A stretch of 30,084 nt of DNA from an uncultured Bacteroides sp. (GTDB lineage Bacteria; Bacteroidota; Bacteroidia; Bacteroidales; Bacteroidaceae): contig NZ_URFY01000055.1 in assembly GCF_900547205.1 (NCBI RefSeq), positions 1-30,084 of the forward strand. Direction: 5' to 3'. A model generated the notes under the pieces. The model had not been told where the DNA came from. It worked only from the letters and a program-made list of their open reading frames with translations, and did no database searches. Within the stretch, counting starts at the first letter, position 1, and every line of letters starts with the position of its first letter. Made by a program: the position numbers and the translations under genes. Below, in pieces: positions 7,288 to 14,953 of the stretch.

Positions 7288-9981
7288 ATGAGTACAAAGA
7301 AAGATGATTATTATCATTTAGGCCTTACTAATAGTGAGGTGCTAGAGAGCAGGGAAAAGAACGGTATTAACCTCTTAACGCCCCCCAAGCGTCCATCCCT
7401 ATGGAAACTTTATCTCGAAAAATTTGAAGATCCCGTCGTACGGGTTCTATTGGTCGCCGCCATATTTTCGCTAATAATTTCCATTATCGAAAATGAATAT
7501 GCCGAAACAATCGGAATTATTGCTGCTATCTTGTTAGCCACAGGTATCGGTTTCTACTTTGAGTATGATGCCAGCAAGAAGTTCGACCTGCTGAATGCAG
7601 TCAACGAAGAAACTCTGGTGAAAGTTATCCGAAACGGACATGTACAAGAGATTCCACGCAAAGATATAGTAGTCGGAGATATTGTCATTCTCGAAACCGG
7701 TGAAGAAATTCCTGCCGATGGAGAGCTAATAGATGCCATCTCTCTACAAGTCAACGAATCTAACCTGACGGGAGAACCCGTTATCAATAAAACGACTGTA
7801 GAAGCAGACTTCGACAAAGAAGCAACCTATGCATCCAACCATGTGATGCGCGGAACAACTGTTGTTGACGGACATGGAACGATGCGTGTTCTTCAGGTAG
7901 GAGATGCCACGGAAATCGGACAGGTAGCCCGCCAAAGCACAGAAGATAACTTGGAGCCCACCCCACTGAATATACAGTTGACCAAACTCGCCAACCTGAT
8001 TGGCAAAATCGGCTTTACAGTTGCCGGCCTTGCCTTCGCTATTTTCTTCGTCAAAGATGTATTGCTATATTTCGATTTCGGTTCGCTCAACGGATGGAAC
8101 GAATGGCTTCCGGTATTCGAACGGACACTCAAATACTTTATGATGGCTGTCACTTTGATTGTGGTAGCTGTTCCCGAAGGGTTACCCATGAGTGTCACTC
8201 TTAGTCTGGCACTGAATATGCGCCGTATGCTCTCTACCAATAACCTAGTGAGAAAGATGCACGCTTGCGAAACGATGGGAGCTATCACTGTCATCTGTAC
8301 CGACAAAACCGGAACACTGACCCAAAACCTGATGCAGGTGCACGAACCTAACTTTTACGGAATAAAGAATGGTGGCGATTTGTCCGACGATGCAATCAGT
8401 TCTCTTATCGCCGAAGGAATCAGTGCCAATTCCACCGCTTTCCTCGAAGAAACCGGAACCGGAGAAAAACCGAAAGGTGTAGGAAATCCTACCGAAGTTG
8501 CCTTGTTACTTTGGCTCAACAGCCAAGGACGCAATTATCTCGAACTTCGCGAAAACACTCATATCCTCGACCAGCTCACGTTCTCAACAGAACGTAAATT
8601 CATGGCAACCTTGGTTGAATCTCCATTAATCGGTAAAAAGATACTGTATATAAAAGGAGCTCCCGAAATAGTACTTGGCAAATGCAAAGAAGTCATATTG
8701 GATGGTTATCGAGTGGACACTGCAGAGTATCGCCCAACGGTGGAAGCACAATTGCTAACTTACCAGAATATGGCAATGCGTACTCTCGGTTTTGCTTACA
8801 AAATAGTAGGTGAGAACGAACCGAATGACTGTGCCGAACTAGTATCAGGCAATGATTTGAACTTTTTGGGAATAGTAGCCATCTCCGACCCGATACGTCC
8901 GGATGTTCCTGCCGCCGTAGCCAAATGCCAGTCGGCAGGTATTGGCATTAAGATTGTGACCGGCGATACTCCGGGCACTGCTACAGAAATTGCACGCCAG
9001 ATAGGTCTTTGGCAACCGGAAACCGATACAGAACGGAATCGCATTACCGGAGTTGCCTTTGCTGAGATGAGCGACGAAGAAGCACTTGACCGCATCATGG
9101 ATCTTAAAATCATGTCGCGTGCCCGCCCTACGGATAAACAACGTCTCGTTCAGTTACTTCAGCAGAAGGGAGCGGTAGTGGCCGTAACCGGAGACGGAAC
9201 GAATGATGCACCCGCTCTGAATCATGCACAAGTGGGCTTGTCGATGGGAACGGGAACTTCCGTAGCCAAAGAAGCCAGCGACATTACGCTACTCGACGAC
9301 TCTTTCAACAGCATCGGAACCGCCGTTATGTGGGGACGTTCACTGTATAAGAATATCCAACGATTCATCGTTTTCCAGTTGACGATTAACTTTGTTGCTT
9401 TACTCATCGTGCTGCTGGGCTCTGTCATCGGTACGGAACTTCCGCTGACTGTAACGCAGATGTTATGGGTGAACCTAATCATGGACACCTTCGCCGCTTT
9501 AGCTTTGGCTTCCATTCCGCCAAGCGAAACCGTTATGCTTGAGAAACCCCGCCGTAGCACTGACTTTATTATCAGCAAAGCGATGCGAACCAATATATTA
9601 GGAGTAGGAACAATCTTCCTCGTCGTACTGCTCGGACTTATTTATTACTTTGAGCACAGTGCACAAGGGATGGACGTACACAATCTCACCGTCTTCTTCA
9701 CCTTCTTTGTCATGTTGCAATTCTGGAACCTGTTTAATGCCCGCGTATTCGGCACTACCGATTCAGCATTCAAAGGACTTTCCAAGTCGTATGGTATGGA
9801 ATTGATTGTACTTGCTATCTTGGTAGGTCAGTTCCTCATTGTACAATTCGGTGGAGCTGTATTCCGCACGACACCGCTCGACTGGCAAACTTGGCTATTG
9901 ATTATAGGCACTTCGTCCATGGTGTTATGGGTTGGAGAACTGATTCGCCTTGTTCAACGTAGTATTCACAAACAGAGATAG
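7288..9981 (+). CDS. Calcium-transporting P-type ATPase, PMCA/type IIB-like
   Basis: This 897-residue inner-membrane pump is predicted to export Ca2+ using ATP. I chose the ATG at 7288 (MSTKKDDYYHLG) because the upstream part of the frame overlaps the promoter element. The cation-ATPase N-terminal domain comes first. The actuator loop has LTGEP (Thr161 to Glu163). M4 has the ion-site motif PEGLP (296-300). The phosphorylated Asp339 lies in DKTGTLTQ. The nucleotide domain has KGAPE, and the hinge is GDGTNDAP (635-642). M6 has NLIMD, the Asn/Asp pair typical of Ca2+ pumps. There is no calmodulin tail, as expected for bacteria. The HAD gene starts 2 nt after its stop, so it heads an operon. The metal specificity is inferred from motifs. 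Confidence 0.9.
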   Translation: MSTKKDDYYHLGLTNSEVLESREKNGINLLTPPKRPSLWKLYLEKFEDPVVRVLLVAAIFSLIISIIENEYAETIGIIAAILLATGIGFYFEYDASKKFDLLNAVNEETLVKVIRNGHVQEIPRKDIVVGDIVILETGEEIPADGELIDAISLQVNESNLTGEPVINKTTVEADFDKEATYASNHVMRGTTVVDGHGTMRVLQVGDATEIGQVARQSTEDNLEPTPLNIQLTKLANLIGKIGFTVAGLAFAIFFVKDVLLYFDFGSLNGWNEWLPVFERTLKYFMMAVTLIVVAVPEGLPMSVTLSLALNMRRMLSTNNLVRKMHACETMGAITVICTDKTGTLTQNLMQVHEPNFYGIKNGGDLSDDAISSLIAEGISANSTAFLEETGTGEKPKGVGNPTEVALLLWLNSQGRNYLELRENTHILDQLTFSTERKFMATLVESPLIGKKILYIKGAPEIVLGKCKEVILDGYRVDTAEYRPTVEAQLLTYQNMAMRTLGFAYKIVGENEPNDCAELVSGNDLNFLGIVAISDPIRPDVPAAVAKCQSAGIGIKIVTGDTPGTATEIARQIGLWQPETDTERNRITGVAFAEMSDEEALDRIMDLKIMSRARPTDKQRLVQLLQQKGAVVAVTGDGTNDAPALNHAQVGLSMGTGTSVAKEASDITLLDDSFNSIGTAVMWGRSLYKNIQRFIVFQLTINFVALLIVLLGSVIGTELPLTVTQMLWVNLIMDTFAALALASIPPSETVMLEKPRRSTDFIISKAMRTNILGVGTIFLVVLLGLIYYFEHSAQGMDVHNLTVFFTFFVMLQFWNLFNARVFGTTDSAFKGLSKSYGMELIVLAILVGQFLIVQFGGAVFRTTPLDWQTWLLIIGTSSMVLWVGELIRLVQRSIHKQR

Positions 9982-9983
9982 AA

Positions 9984-10607
9984 ATGAAAAGTAAAGGAAT
10001 CAAAAACCTTCTTATTGATTTGGGCGGCGTGCTTATCAATCTCGACCGCCAACGTTGTGTAGAGAACTTTCAGAAATTAGGGCTCCAAAATGTAGAGGAG
10101 CTGTTAGACATCCAGCGTCAGGACGGGCTCCTGATGCAACAGGAAAAAGGATTGATTACTCCTGCTGAATTTCGTGATGGAGTTCGCGATATGATAGGCA
10201 AAGCAGTAAGCGACAAACAAATTGATGCAGCATGGAACAGCTTTCTGGTAGACATACCGACTTATAAGCTCGATTTATTATTGAAATTACGCGAGAAATA
10301 TGTAGTCTACCTATTAAGCAATACGAACGAAATACATTGGAAGTGGGCGTGCAAGCACCTATTCCCTTACCGCACTTTCAAGGTAGAGGATTATTTTGAG
10401 AAGACCTACCTTTCCTACGAAATGAAAATGGCAAAACCCGAACCGGAGATATTCAAAACAATCATTGAGGATGCAGGCATTGAACCGGAAGAGACTCTCT
10501 TCATCGACGATGCGGAAATAAACTGCAAAGCAGCTCATGAATTAGGAATTGCCACGTATACGGCAAAGCCTGGAGAAGACTGGAGCCACATTTTCAACAA
10601 CAAATAG
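9984..10607 (+). CDS. HAD-superfamily phosphatase (subfamily IA, YihX-like)
   Basis: This 207-residue soluble HAD hydrolase probably dephosphorylates a small phosphorylated metabolite. Motif I is DLGGVLINL with nucleophile Asp12. The position two residues on is Gly, as in the GGV/GNV group that includes E. coli YihX. Motif II is LLSNTNEIH (Ser112). Motif III is Lys151 in MKMAKPEPEIF. Motif IV is LFIDDAEIN (Asp175 and Asp176). A helical cap lies between motifs I and II. It starts 2 nt after the Ca2+-ATPase stop and ends 10 nt before ribF, so it is translated in the same operon. Given ribF next door, an FMN or pathway-related phosphate is one possible substrate, but nothing in the sequence proves it. 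Confidence 0.85.
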   Translation: MKSKGIKNLLIDLGGVLINLDRQRCVENFQKLGLQNVEELLDIQRQDGLLMQQEKGLITPAEFRDGVRDMIGKAVSDKQIDAAWNSFLVDIPTYKLDLLLKLREKYVVYLLSNTNEIHWKWACKHLFPYRTFKVEDYFEKTYLSYEMKMAKPEPEIFKTIIEDAGIEPEETLFIDDAEINCKAAHELGIATYTAKPGEDWSHIFNNK

Positions 10608-10617
10608 CTTGATTGAT

Positions 10618-11577
10618 ATGCAGATTATACGTGACACATCGGCCATTACTCCTGAATCCTGCGTAGCTACCATCGGTTTCTTCGACGGTGTGCATTCGGG
10701 ACATCGCTATCTTATTCAGCAAGTGAAAGAGATAGCCGCAGCCAAAGGTTTACGTTCTGCATTGGTGACCTTTCCTGTCCACCCCCGCAAGGTGATGAAC
10801 GCTGACTATCGCCCGGAGTTGCTAACAACTGCGGAAGAAAAAATAAACTTATTGTCCGAAATAGGAGTTGACTACTGCTTGATGCTTGATTTCACTCCCG
10901 AAGTATCCCGATTGTCAGCTCAGGAGTTCATGAAGCAACTGCTGAAAGAACGTTATCAGGTAAAATGCCTCGTCATTGGTTACGACCACCGTTTCGGCCA
11001 CAATCGCAGCGAAGGCTTTGAAGATTACGTGCGTTACGGTCAGCAGATAGGCATAGAAGTAATCCGTGCGAAAGCATATGCCAGTGATATAAAACTAGGA
11101 GAAGCAGAGAATGTACCCGTAAGTTCTTCCTTAATCCGCAGACTACTTCACGAAGGTGAGGTAGACATAGCTGCCCGTTGCCTGGGATACGAATATTTTC
11201 TGGATGGAACCGTGGTAGGTGGTTATCAAGTAGGGAGAAAAATAGGCTTTCCAACCGCCAACTTAAGTGTGGACGATCCGGACAAGCTCATTCCGGCAGA
11301 CGGTGTCTATGCCGTATGGGTGACGGTTGACGGAAACACGTATATGGGAATGCTGAATATAGGTGTCCGCCCCACTATCGACAATGGTCCTCACCGGACT
11401 ATCGAAGTGAATATCCTCCACTTCCACTCCGACATATACGACAAATTCATACGGCTTACCTTCGTGAAACGAACGCGGCCCGAACTAAAATACTCCAATA
11501 TAGACGAGCTGATAGCACAACTTCATAAAGATGCTGAAGAAACAGAAGCTATCTTGCTCGGCACAACTAAAAATTAA
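10618..11577 (+). CDS. ribF: Bifunctional riboflavin kinase / FAD synthetase
   Basis: This 319-residue cytosolic enzyme makes FMN from riboflavin and then FAD from FMN. The start is ATG 10618 (MQIIRDTSAITPES). Frame continuation upstream would overlap the HAD gene by 59 nt and adds nothing family-like. The N-terminal nucleotidyltransferase domain has GFFDGVHSGH (residues 20-29), where the family usually has GNFDGVHxGH, plus YDHRFGHNRSE and the ISSTxIR-like SSSLIRRLL. The C-terminal flavokinase domain has GRKIGFPTANL (about 206-216) and GMLNIGVRPTI. Length matches typical RibF (about 310 residues). A tiny ORF starts 5 nt after its stop. Confidence 0.95.
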   Translation: MQIIRDTSAITPESCVATIGFFDGVHSGHRYLIQQVKEIAAAKGLRSALVTFPVHPRKVMNADYRPELLTTAEEKINLLSEIGVDYCLMLDFTPEVSRLSAQEFMKQLLKERYQVKCLVIGYDHRFGHNRSEGFEDYVRYGQQIGIEVIRAKAYASDIKLGEAENVPVSSSLIRRLLHEGEVDIAARCLGYEYFLDGTVVGGYQVGRKIGFPTANLSVDDPDKLIPADGVYAVWVTVDGNTYMGMLNIGVRPTIDNGPHRTIEVNILHFHSDIYDKFIRLTFVKRTRPELKYSNIDELIAQLHKDAEETEAILLGTTKN

Positions 11578-11582
11578 ATATT

Positions 11583-11672
11583 ATGCAAAAGTCATTTATG
11601 AGCATCTCTCTGGTGGTAGTAGCCATTTCAATGCTGGCAATGTTTATATGCAGTTTCTTCGCAACTAAATAA
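11583..11672 (+). CDS. 29-residue single-pass membrane peptide
   Basis: ATG 11583 to TAA 11670-11672 encodes a peptide beginning MQKSFMSISLVVV and ending FICSFFATK. A basic N-terminus, about 20 hydrophobic residues and a lysine C-terminus make a clean single-span membrane peptide or short leader. It fits exactly between ribF (5 nt upstream) and the CPBP protease (6 nt downstream), the spacing of translated operon genes. No function can be assigned. It might assist the neighbouring membrane protease, or be a signal-peptide-like fragment. Conservation of the reading frame in related genomes would settle whether it is made. Confidence 0.6.
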   Translation: MQKSFMSISLVVVAISMLAMFICSFFATK

Positions 11673-11678
11673 CGTTCG

Positions 11679-12467
11679 ATGAAGACAGCCATAAAACTTA
11701 TATTGATCGACCTTCTCCTAGCGCAAATCGTCGCCCCCATCTTGATGATGATTCCTTGCGTAATCTATTTAATGGTTACTACCGGAAGCCTGGATAAAGC
11801 CGTTCTGACGCAAATGATTCTGATTCCTGCCCAATTGGCGGGTCAGGTGATGATGGGTGTTTATCTGTGGAAAGCCGGCTACATCAGCAAGGAGAAAACA
11901 ACTTGGTCGCCGGTATCTGCACCATATCAGATTTGTAGCGTACTTGCTATTATCACTTGTGGCTTTGTAGTATCCGCACTCATGTCTAAGATGGATTGGA
12001 TACCTAATATTATGGAAGAAACCTTCGACATCCTTCAATCCGGTTGGGGCGGCATTCTTGCCATAGCCATCATAGGGCCCGTGTTCGAAGAACTTTTGTT
12101 TCGCGGAGCAATAACCAAGGCTTTGTTACAGCAATATACTCCGACCAAAGCCATCCTTATTTCAGCCTTGCTATTCGGAGTTTTCCATATCAACCCCGCC
12201 CAGATACTTCCGGCATTTCTTGTTGGCATCTTGTTGGCATGGACTTACTATAAAACCGCCAGCCTGATACCTTGTATATTGATGCACGTATTGAACAACT
12301 CGCTATCCGTATTTCTCAACATCAACTGCCCCGAAGCCGAACACTTGGACGAACTTATTGGCAGTACACCTTATCTTATCTTCCTCTGCGTATCAGTACT
12401 GATATTCGTAGGAACAATTATATGGATGCGCCGAACAACCGTTCCCTATCCCTGGAAGGGAGAATAA
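11679..12467 (+). CDS. CPBP family intramembrane glutamic protease (CAAX/Abi-like)
   Basis: This 262-residue polytopic membrane protein, with about seven or eight hydrophobic segments, belongs to the CAAX-prenyl-protease/bacteriocin-processing (CPBP, Abi) family. The catalytic motifs are present and ordered: FEELLFRG (Glu137, Glu138, Arg142), FGVFH (His170) and HVLNN (His203, Asn206). Substrates in bacteria are largely unknown, and some members process peptides or confer bacteriocin self-immunity. It is the last gene of the Ca2+-ATPase/HAD/ribF operon and directly follows the 29-aa peptide. Its stop codon lies inside the palindrome shared with the convergent sufE gene. Confidence 0.88.
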   Translation: MKTAIKLILIDLLLAQIVAPILMMIPCVIYLMVTTGSLDKAVLTQMILIPAQLAGQVMMGVYLWKAGYISKEKTTWSPVSAPYQICSVLAIITCGFVVSALMSKMDWIPNIMEETFDILQSGWGGILAIAIIGPVFEELLFRGAITKALLQQYTPTKAILISALLFGVFHINPAQILPAFLVGILLAWTYYKTASLIPCILMHVLNNSLSVFLNINCPEAEHLDELIGSTPYLIFLCVSVLIFVGTIIWMRRTTVPYPWKGE

Positions 12468-12481
12468 TTTATTTCCCTTCC
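12454..12481. terminator. Palindromic bidirectional terminator carrying both stop codons
   Basis: GGAAGGGA (12454-12461) pairs with TCCCTTCC (12474-12481). With one bulged G at 12462 the pairing continues as AATAA (12463-12467) against TTATT (12469-12473). The two arms meet at 12468, so a real hairpin must open its innermost pairs. Both stop codons, 12465-12467 (plus) and 12469-12471 (minus), sit at its centre. Confidence 0.6.
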
Positions 12482-12894
12482 TTAGCTTTGAACGCTAACG
12501 CATACATCCGTATCTGCTTCACCATAGACAGCAGACCGTTGCTACGTGTAGGCGACAGATGTTCTTTCAAACCTATCTTATCAATAAAGTAGAGGTCGGT
12601 ATTCAATATTTCGTCGGGAGTATGCCCCGAAAGTACCTTAATCAATAAAGCGATGATTCCTTTCACAATGAGCGCATCACTTTCCGCATTGAAAACGATT
12701 TTACCATCCACCTCGTCTGCCTGAAGCCACACACGGCTTTGGCATCCTTCAATCAGGTTTTGTTCCGTTTTATATTTTTCGTCAAGCGGTGCTTGTTCGT
12801 TACCTAAGTCAATAAGCAGTTGGTAGCGGTCCATCCAGTCATCGAAGTCACTAAATTCAGCTATGACTTCGTCTTGTAATTCGTTGATTGACAT
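12469..12894 (-). CDS. sufE: SufE family sulfur-transfer protein
   Basis: This 141-residue cytosolic protein accepts sulfane sulfur from a cysteine desulfurase (SufS) and stimulates Fe-S cluster assembly. I chose ATG 12894 (MSINELQDEV); the 25 codons upstream in frame run through the intergenic repeat hairpin. The active-site cysteine is Cys51 in EGCQSRVW, and the LIDLGNEQAPLDEKYKTEQN segment before it is typical. Length matches SufE (about 140). The other suf genes are not in the window. It lies downstream of the M28 gene on the same strand with an 85-nt gap holding a hairpin made of octamer repeats, so it may need read-through or its own promoter. Confidence 0.93.
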   Translation of the reverse strand: MSINELQDEVIAEFSDFDDWMDRYQLLIDLGNEQAPLDEKYKTEQNLIEGCQSRVWLQADEVDGKIVFNAESDALIVKGIIALLIKVLSGHTPDEILNTDLYFIDKIGLKEHLSPTRSNGLLSMVKQIRMYALAFKAKEGK

Positions 12895-12917
12895 TATAAA
12901 CAAATATTTAATTAGAC

Positions 12918-12976
12918 AATATGCCAATGTGCCAATAAAAGATGCAACACCTAATTGGCACTTTGGCACATTTTTT
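12918..12976. repeat. Octamer repeats (AATRTGCC) in both orientations, forming a hairpin
   Basis: AATATGCC and AATGTGCC stand in tandem at 12918-12933. On the opposite strand AATGTGCC and AAAGTGCC stand at 12972-12957. AATGTGCCAA (12926-12935) pairs perfectly with TTGGCACATT (12963-12972), followed by TTTTTT to 12976. It lies after the M28 stop and before sufE. The same octamers recur at 30035-30058. Confidence 0.6.
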
Positions 12977-12979
12977 ATA

Positions 12980-13966
12980 TTACTTCTCGTTGTAGATTAC
13001 TTCCAGCACAGTTTGTCCTACCGCCTTCAGGGTATTTCTGTCGATATGCTCCATCGTGTCATTGACAGTATGCCAAGTAGGGGTGAAGCCACCGTCCGGA
13101 TCGGAAGCAATGATATCGATTGTTTTGATACGTGCCAACCGATTGATAAATAGGTGGTCGTCCGTCACTCCTCCTCCATCTTCGTCGATGAACATTTTGC
13201 CATATCCCAGTTTATTGGCAGCTTTCCACACCTTCTTATTGATATCCGGTGCAAATCTTTCCGAGTAGGATTCTTTCAGGAAAACAGTATTCTCGCCACC
13301 CACCATATCGAGCAGTATGCCAAAACGTGCATTGTATCCCTGAACGTGTGGATTACGCGCCCAATATTGAGCTCCCAGACACCATGAACTTTCATTATCC
13401 TGATTGTGTGCACCGTAATCTTCGGCATCCAGCAAGATGATATCTATTCCCAATTCGGGCTGCTGCTGATTGACCAACCGGGCTATTTCAAGCAAAGCTC
13501 CTACTCCGCTTGCACCGTCATTGGCTCCGAGAATGGGAGTCTTGTGATTCTTCTCATTCGGGTCGTTGTCCGCCCACGGACGTGTATCCCAGTGTGCAAA
13601 CAAAGCAACTCTCTTCTTCGACTCCGGTTTGTAAGAACCGATGATGTTGCGTGCTTTCAGCAATGTTCCGTCATATGCTATCAGGTCGGCATACTGATTG
13701 GTCACCTTTGCACCAAACGCTTCCAATTGCTTAGCCAGATAATTTCCACAAGCAACGTGCCCTTTCGTATTGGGAACGCGCGGTCCGAAATCCACCTGAT
13801 TCTTCACATACAGATAAGCACTGTCGGCATCAAACTGAGGTACATTTACCACGACTTTCTTACTTTCTTCATTCGTACTGTTCGCCTTGCCGCCACCTCC
13901 GCAAGAGAATGCGGATAGCATCAGGAAGGCACTCATTAACATTATCATAGGTTTCTTTTTCATCAT
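12980..13966 (-). CDS. M28-family lipoprotein, probable glutaminyl-peptide cyclotransferase
   Basis: This 328-residue predicted lipoprotein (signal peptide, then Cys22 before a GGGG linker) has an M28 zinc-hydrolase fold. The metal and active-site residues are Asp150 in GANDGASG, Glu182-Asp183 in LLDAEDYG, Trp195, Asp220 and His299 in TWHTVNDT. Aminopeptidases of this family carry Glu-Glu and bind two zinc ions. The Glu-Asp pair and the overall pattern fit the mammalian-like (type II) glutaminyl cyclases described in Porphyromonas, Prevotella and Tannerella, which form N-terminal pyroglutamate on exported proteins. In Bacteroidetes N-terminal Gln is often exposed after signal cleavage. An aminopeptidase role remains possible. 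TAATTTTG, a -7 element, lies 20 nt upstream. Confidence 0.8.
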   Translation of the reverse strand: MMKKKPMIMLMSAFLMLSAFSCGGGGKANSTNEESKKVVVNVPQFDADSAYLYVKNQVDFGPRVPNTKGHVACGNYLAKQLEAFGAKVTNQYADLIAYDGTLLKARNIIGSYKPESKKRVALFAHWDTRPWADNDPNEKNHKTPILGANDGASGVGALLEIARLVNQQQPELGIDIILLDAEDYGAHNQDNESSWCLGAQYWARNPHVQGYNARFGILLDMVGGENTVFLKESYSERFAPDINKKVWKAANKLGYGKMFIDEDGGGVTDDHLFINRLARIKTIDIIASDPDGGFTPTWHTVNDTMEHIDRNTLKAVGQTVLEVIYNEK

Positions 13967-13986
13967 CCTCTAATCTATTAAAGCCT

Positions 13987-13994
13987 CAAAATTA
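13987..13994 (-). promoter_or_regulatory. -7 promoter element for the M28 lipoprotein gene
   Basis: On the minus strand the sequence is TAATTTTG, an exact TAnnTTTG match 20 nt before the ATG at 13966. No clear -33 box. Confidence 0.4.
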
Positions 13995-14033
13995 GTCATT
14001 TTCGACACAGCATCGTTCAGATGGAATGTATTA

Positions 14034-14942
14034 TTAACAAATAAACTTTAATTCAACATTCTTCTTCCCCACCGAGAGCTCCACTTTGGCACCATTGACA
14101 AGGGGCAGATTATGAGCAACGTGCCCCACCGGAAAGTTGAAGCAGACGGGATAATCGTACTCTTGCACCAAGTCCGCCAAGGCTGTATAAAGGTCTTTCC
14201 CCAGAGAGCGATCTTCCTCGTATTCGGTAAACTGTCCGATAATAAGTCCTGATAACTTTTCGAGCACACCGCCCAGTTTCAGGTTATACATCATCCGCTC
14301 GATGGCATGGGGGCGTTCGCTGACATCTTCAATGAAGAGCACGGTTCCTTCCGCCGGAATATCATAAGGAGTTCCACGTAAGCCGTAGGCGACAGCCATG
14401 TTTCCACCCCGCAAGATTCCTTGTGTGCTGCCCTGCTTGTTCAGTTTATGCTTCTCGCAGGTATACGTGGGCAGGTTACCGAAAAGTATTTCTTTCACAT
14501 ACAAAGAGCACGGGTCGTCCTCCGGCTCCACCGTGAGATGGCGGGCCATCAGAGAGTGCAACGAAGCGTATCCGTTCTTCTGAAACAGGTAATGAAGCGC
14601 AGTGATATCACTAAAGCCAAGCAACCACTTCGGATGCTCACGAAAAGCCGTGAAATCAATCTTATCTATCAGATGTACCGCTCCATATCCTCCGCGACTG
14701 CAAAAGATGGCTTTCACTTCCGGGTGGTCCATCGCATCCTGCATATCTTTCAGCCGTTGCCTGATGGTTCCGGCAAATCTACCGGACGAACCTCCGGCGT
14801 GCTTACCCATAACGACCTTCAAGCCCCATGATTCCAGACGTTTCTTCGCGGCTTTCAGGAAGTGCTTGTCTATCTTACTGGAAGGTGATATGATGACTAC
14901 CTTATCACCTTTCTGCAAAAATGGAGGAAATTGAATATCCAT
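14034..14942 (-). CDS. LD-carboxypeptidase (peptidase family S66)
   Basis: This 302-residue S66 peptidase, LdcA-like, cleaves the terminal D-alanine from murein tetrapeptides during cell-wall recycling. The start ATG 14942 (MDIQFPPFLQKG) is supported because the upstream continuation lies in the GH16 gene. Family blocks are present: FCSRGGYGAVHL, then GFSDITALH with nucleophile Ser111, FIEDVSERPHAIERM with Glu205, and PVGHVAHN with His274. These match the Ser-Glu-His triad of Pseudomonas LdcA. No signal peptide is visible, so it is cytosolic. It starts 11 nt after the GH16 stop, indicating a shared transcript. An MccF-like immunity role is a less likely alternative. Confidence 0.92.
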   Translation of the reverse strand: MDIQFPPFLQKGDKVVIISPSSKIDKHFLKAAKKRLESWGLKVVMGKHAGGSSGRFAGTIRQRLKDMQDAMDHPEVKAIFCSRGGYGAVHLIDKIDFTAFREHPKWLLGFSDITALHYLFQKNGYASLHSLMARHLTVEPEDDPCSLYVKEILFGNLPTYTCEKHKLNKQGSTQGILRGGNMAVAYGLRGTPYDIPAEGTVLFIEDVSERPHAIERMMYNLKLGGVLEKLSGLIIGQFTEYEEDRSLGKDLYTALADLVQEYDYPVCFNFPVGHVAHNLPLVNGAKVELSVGKKNVELKFIC

Positions 14943-14953
14943 ATCGTATGTTT

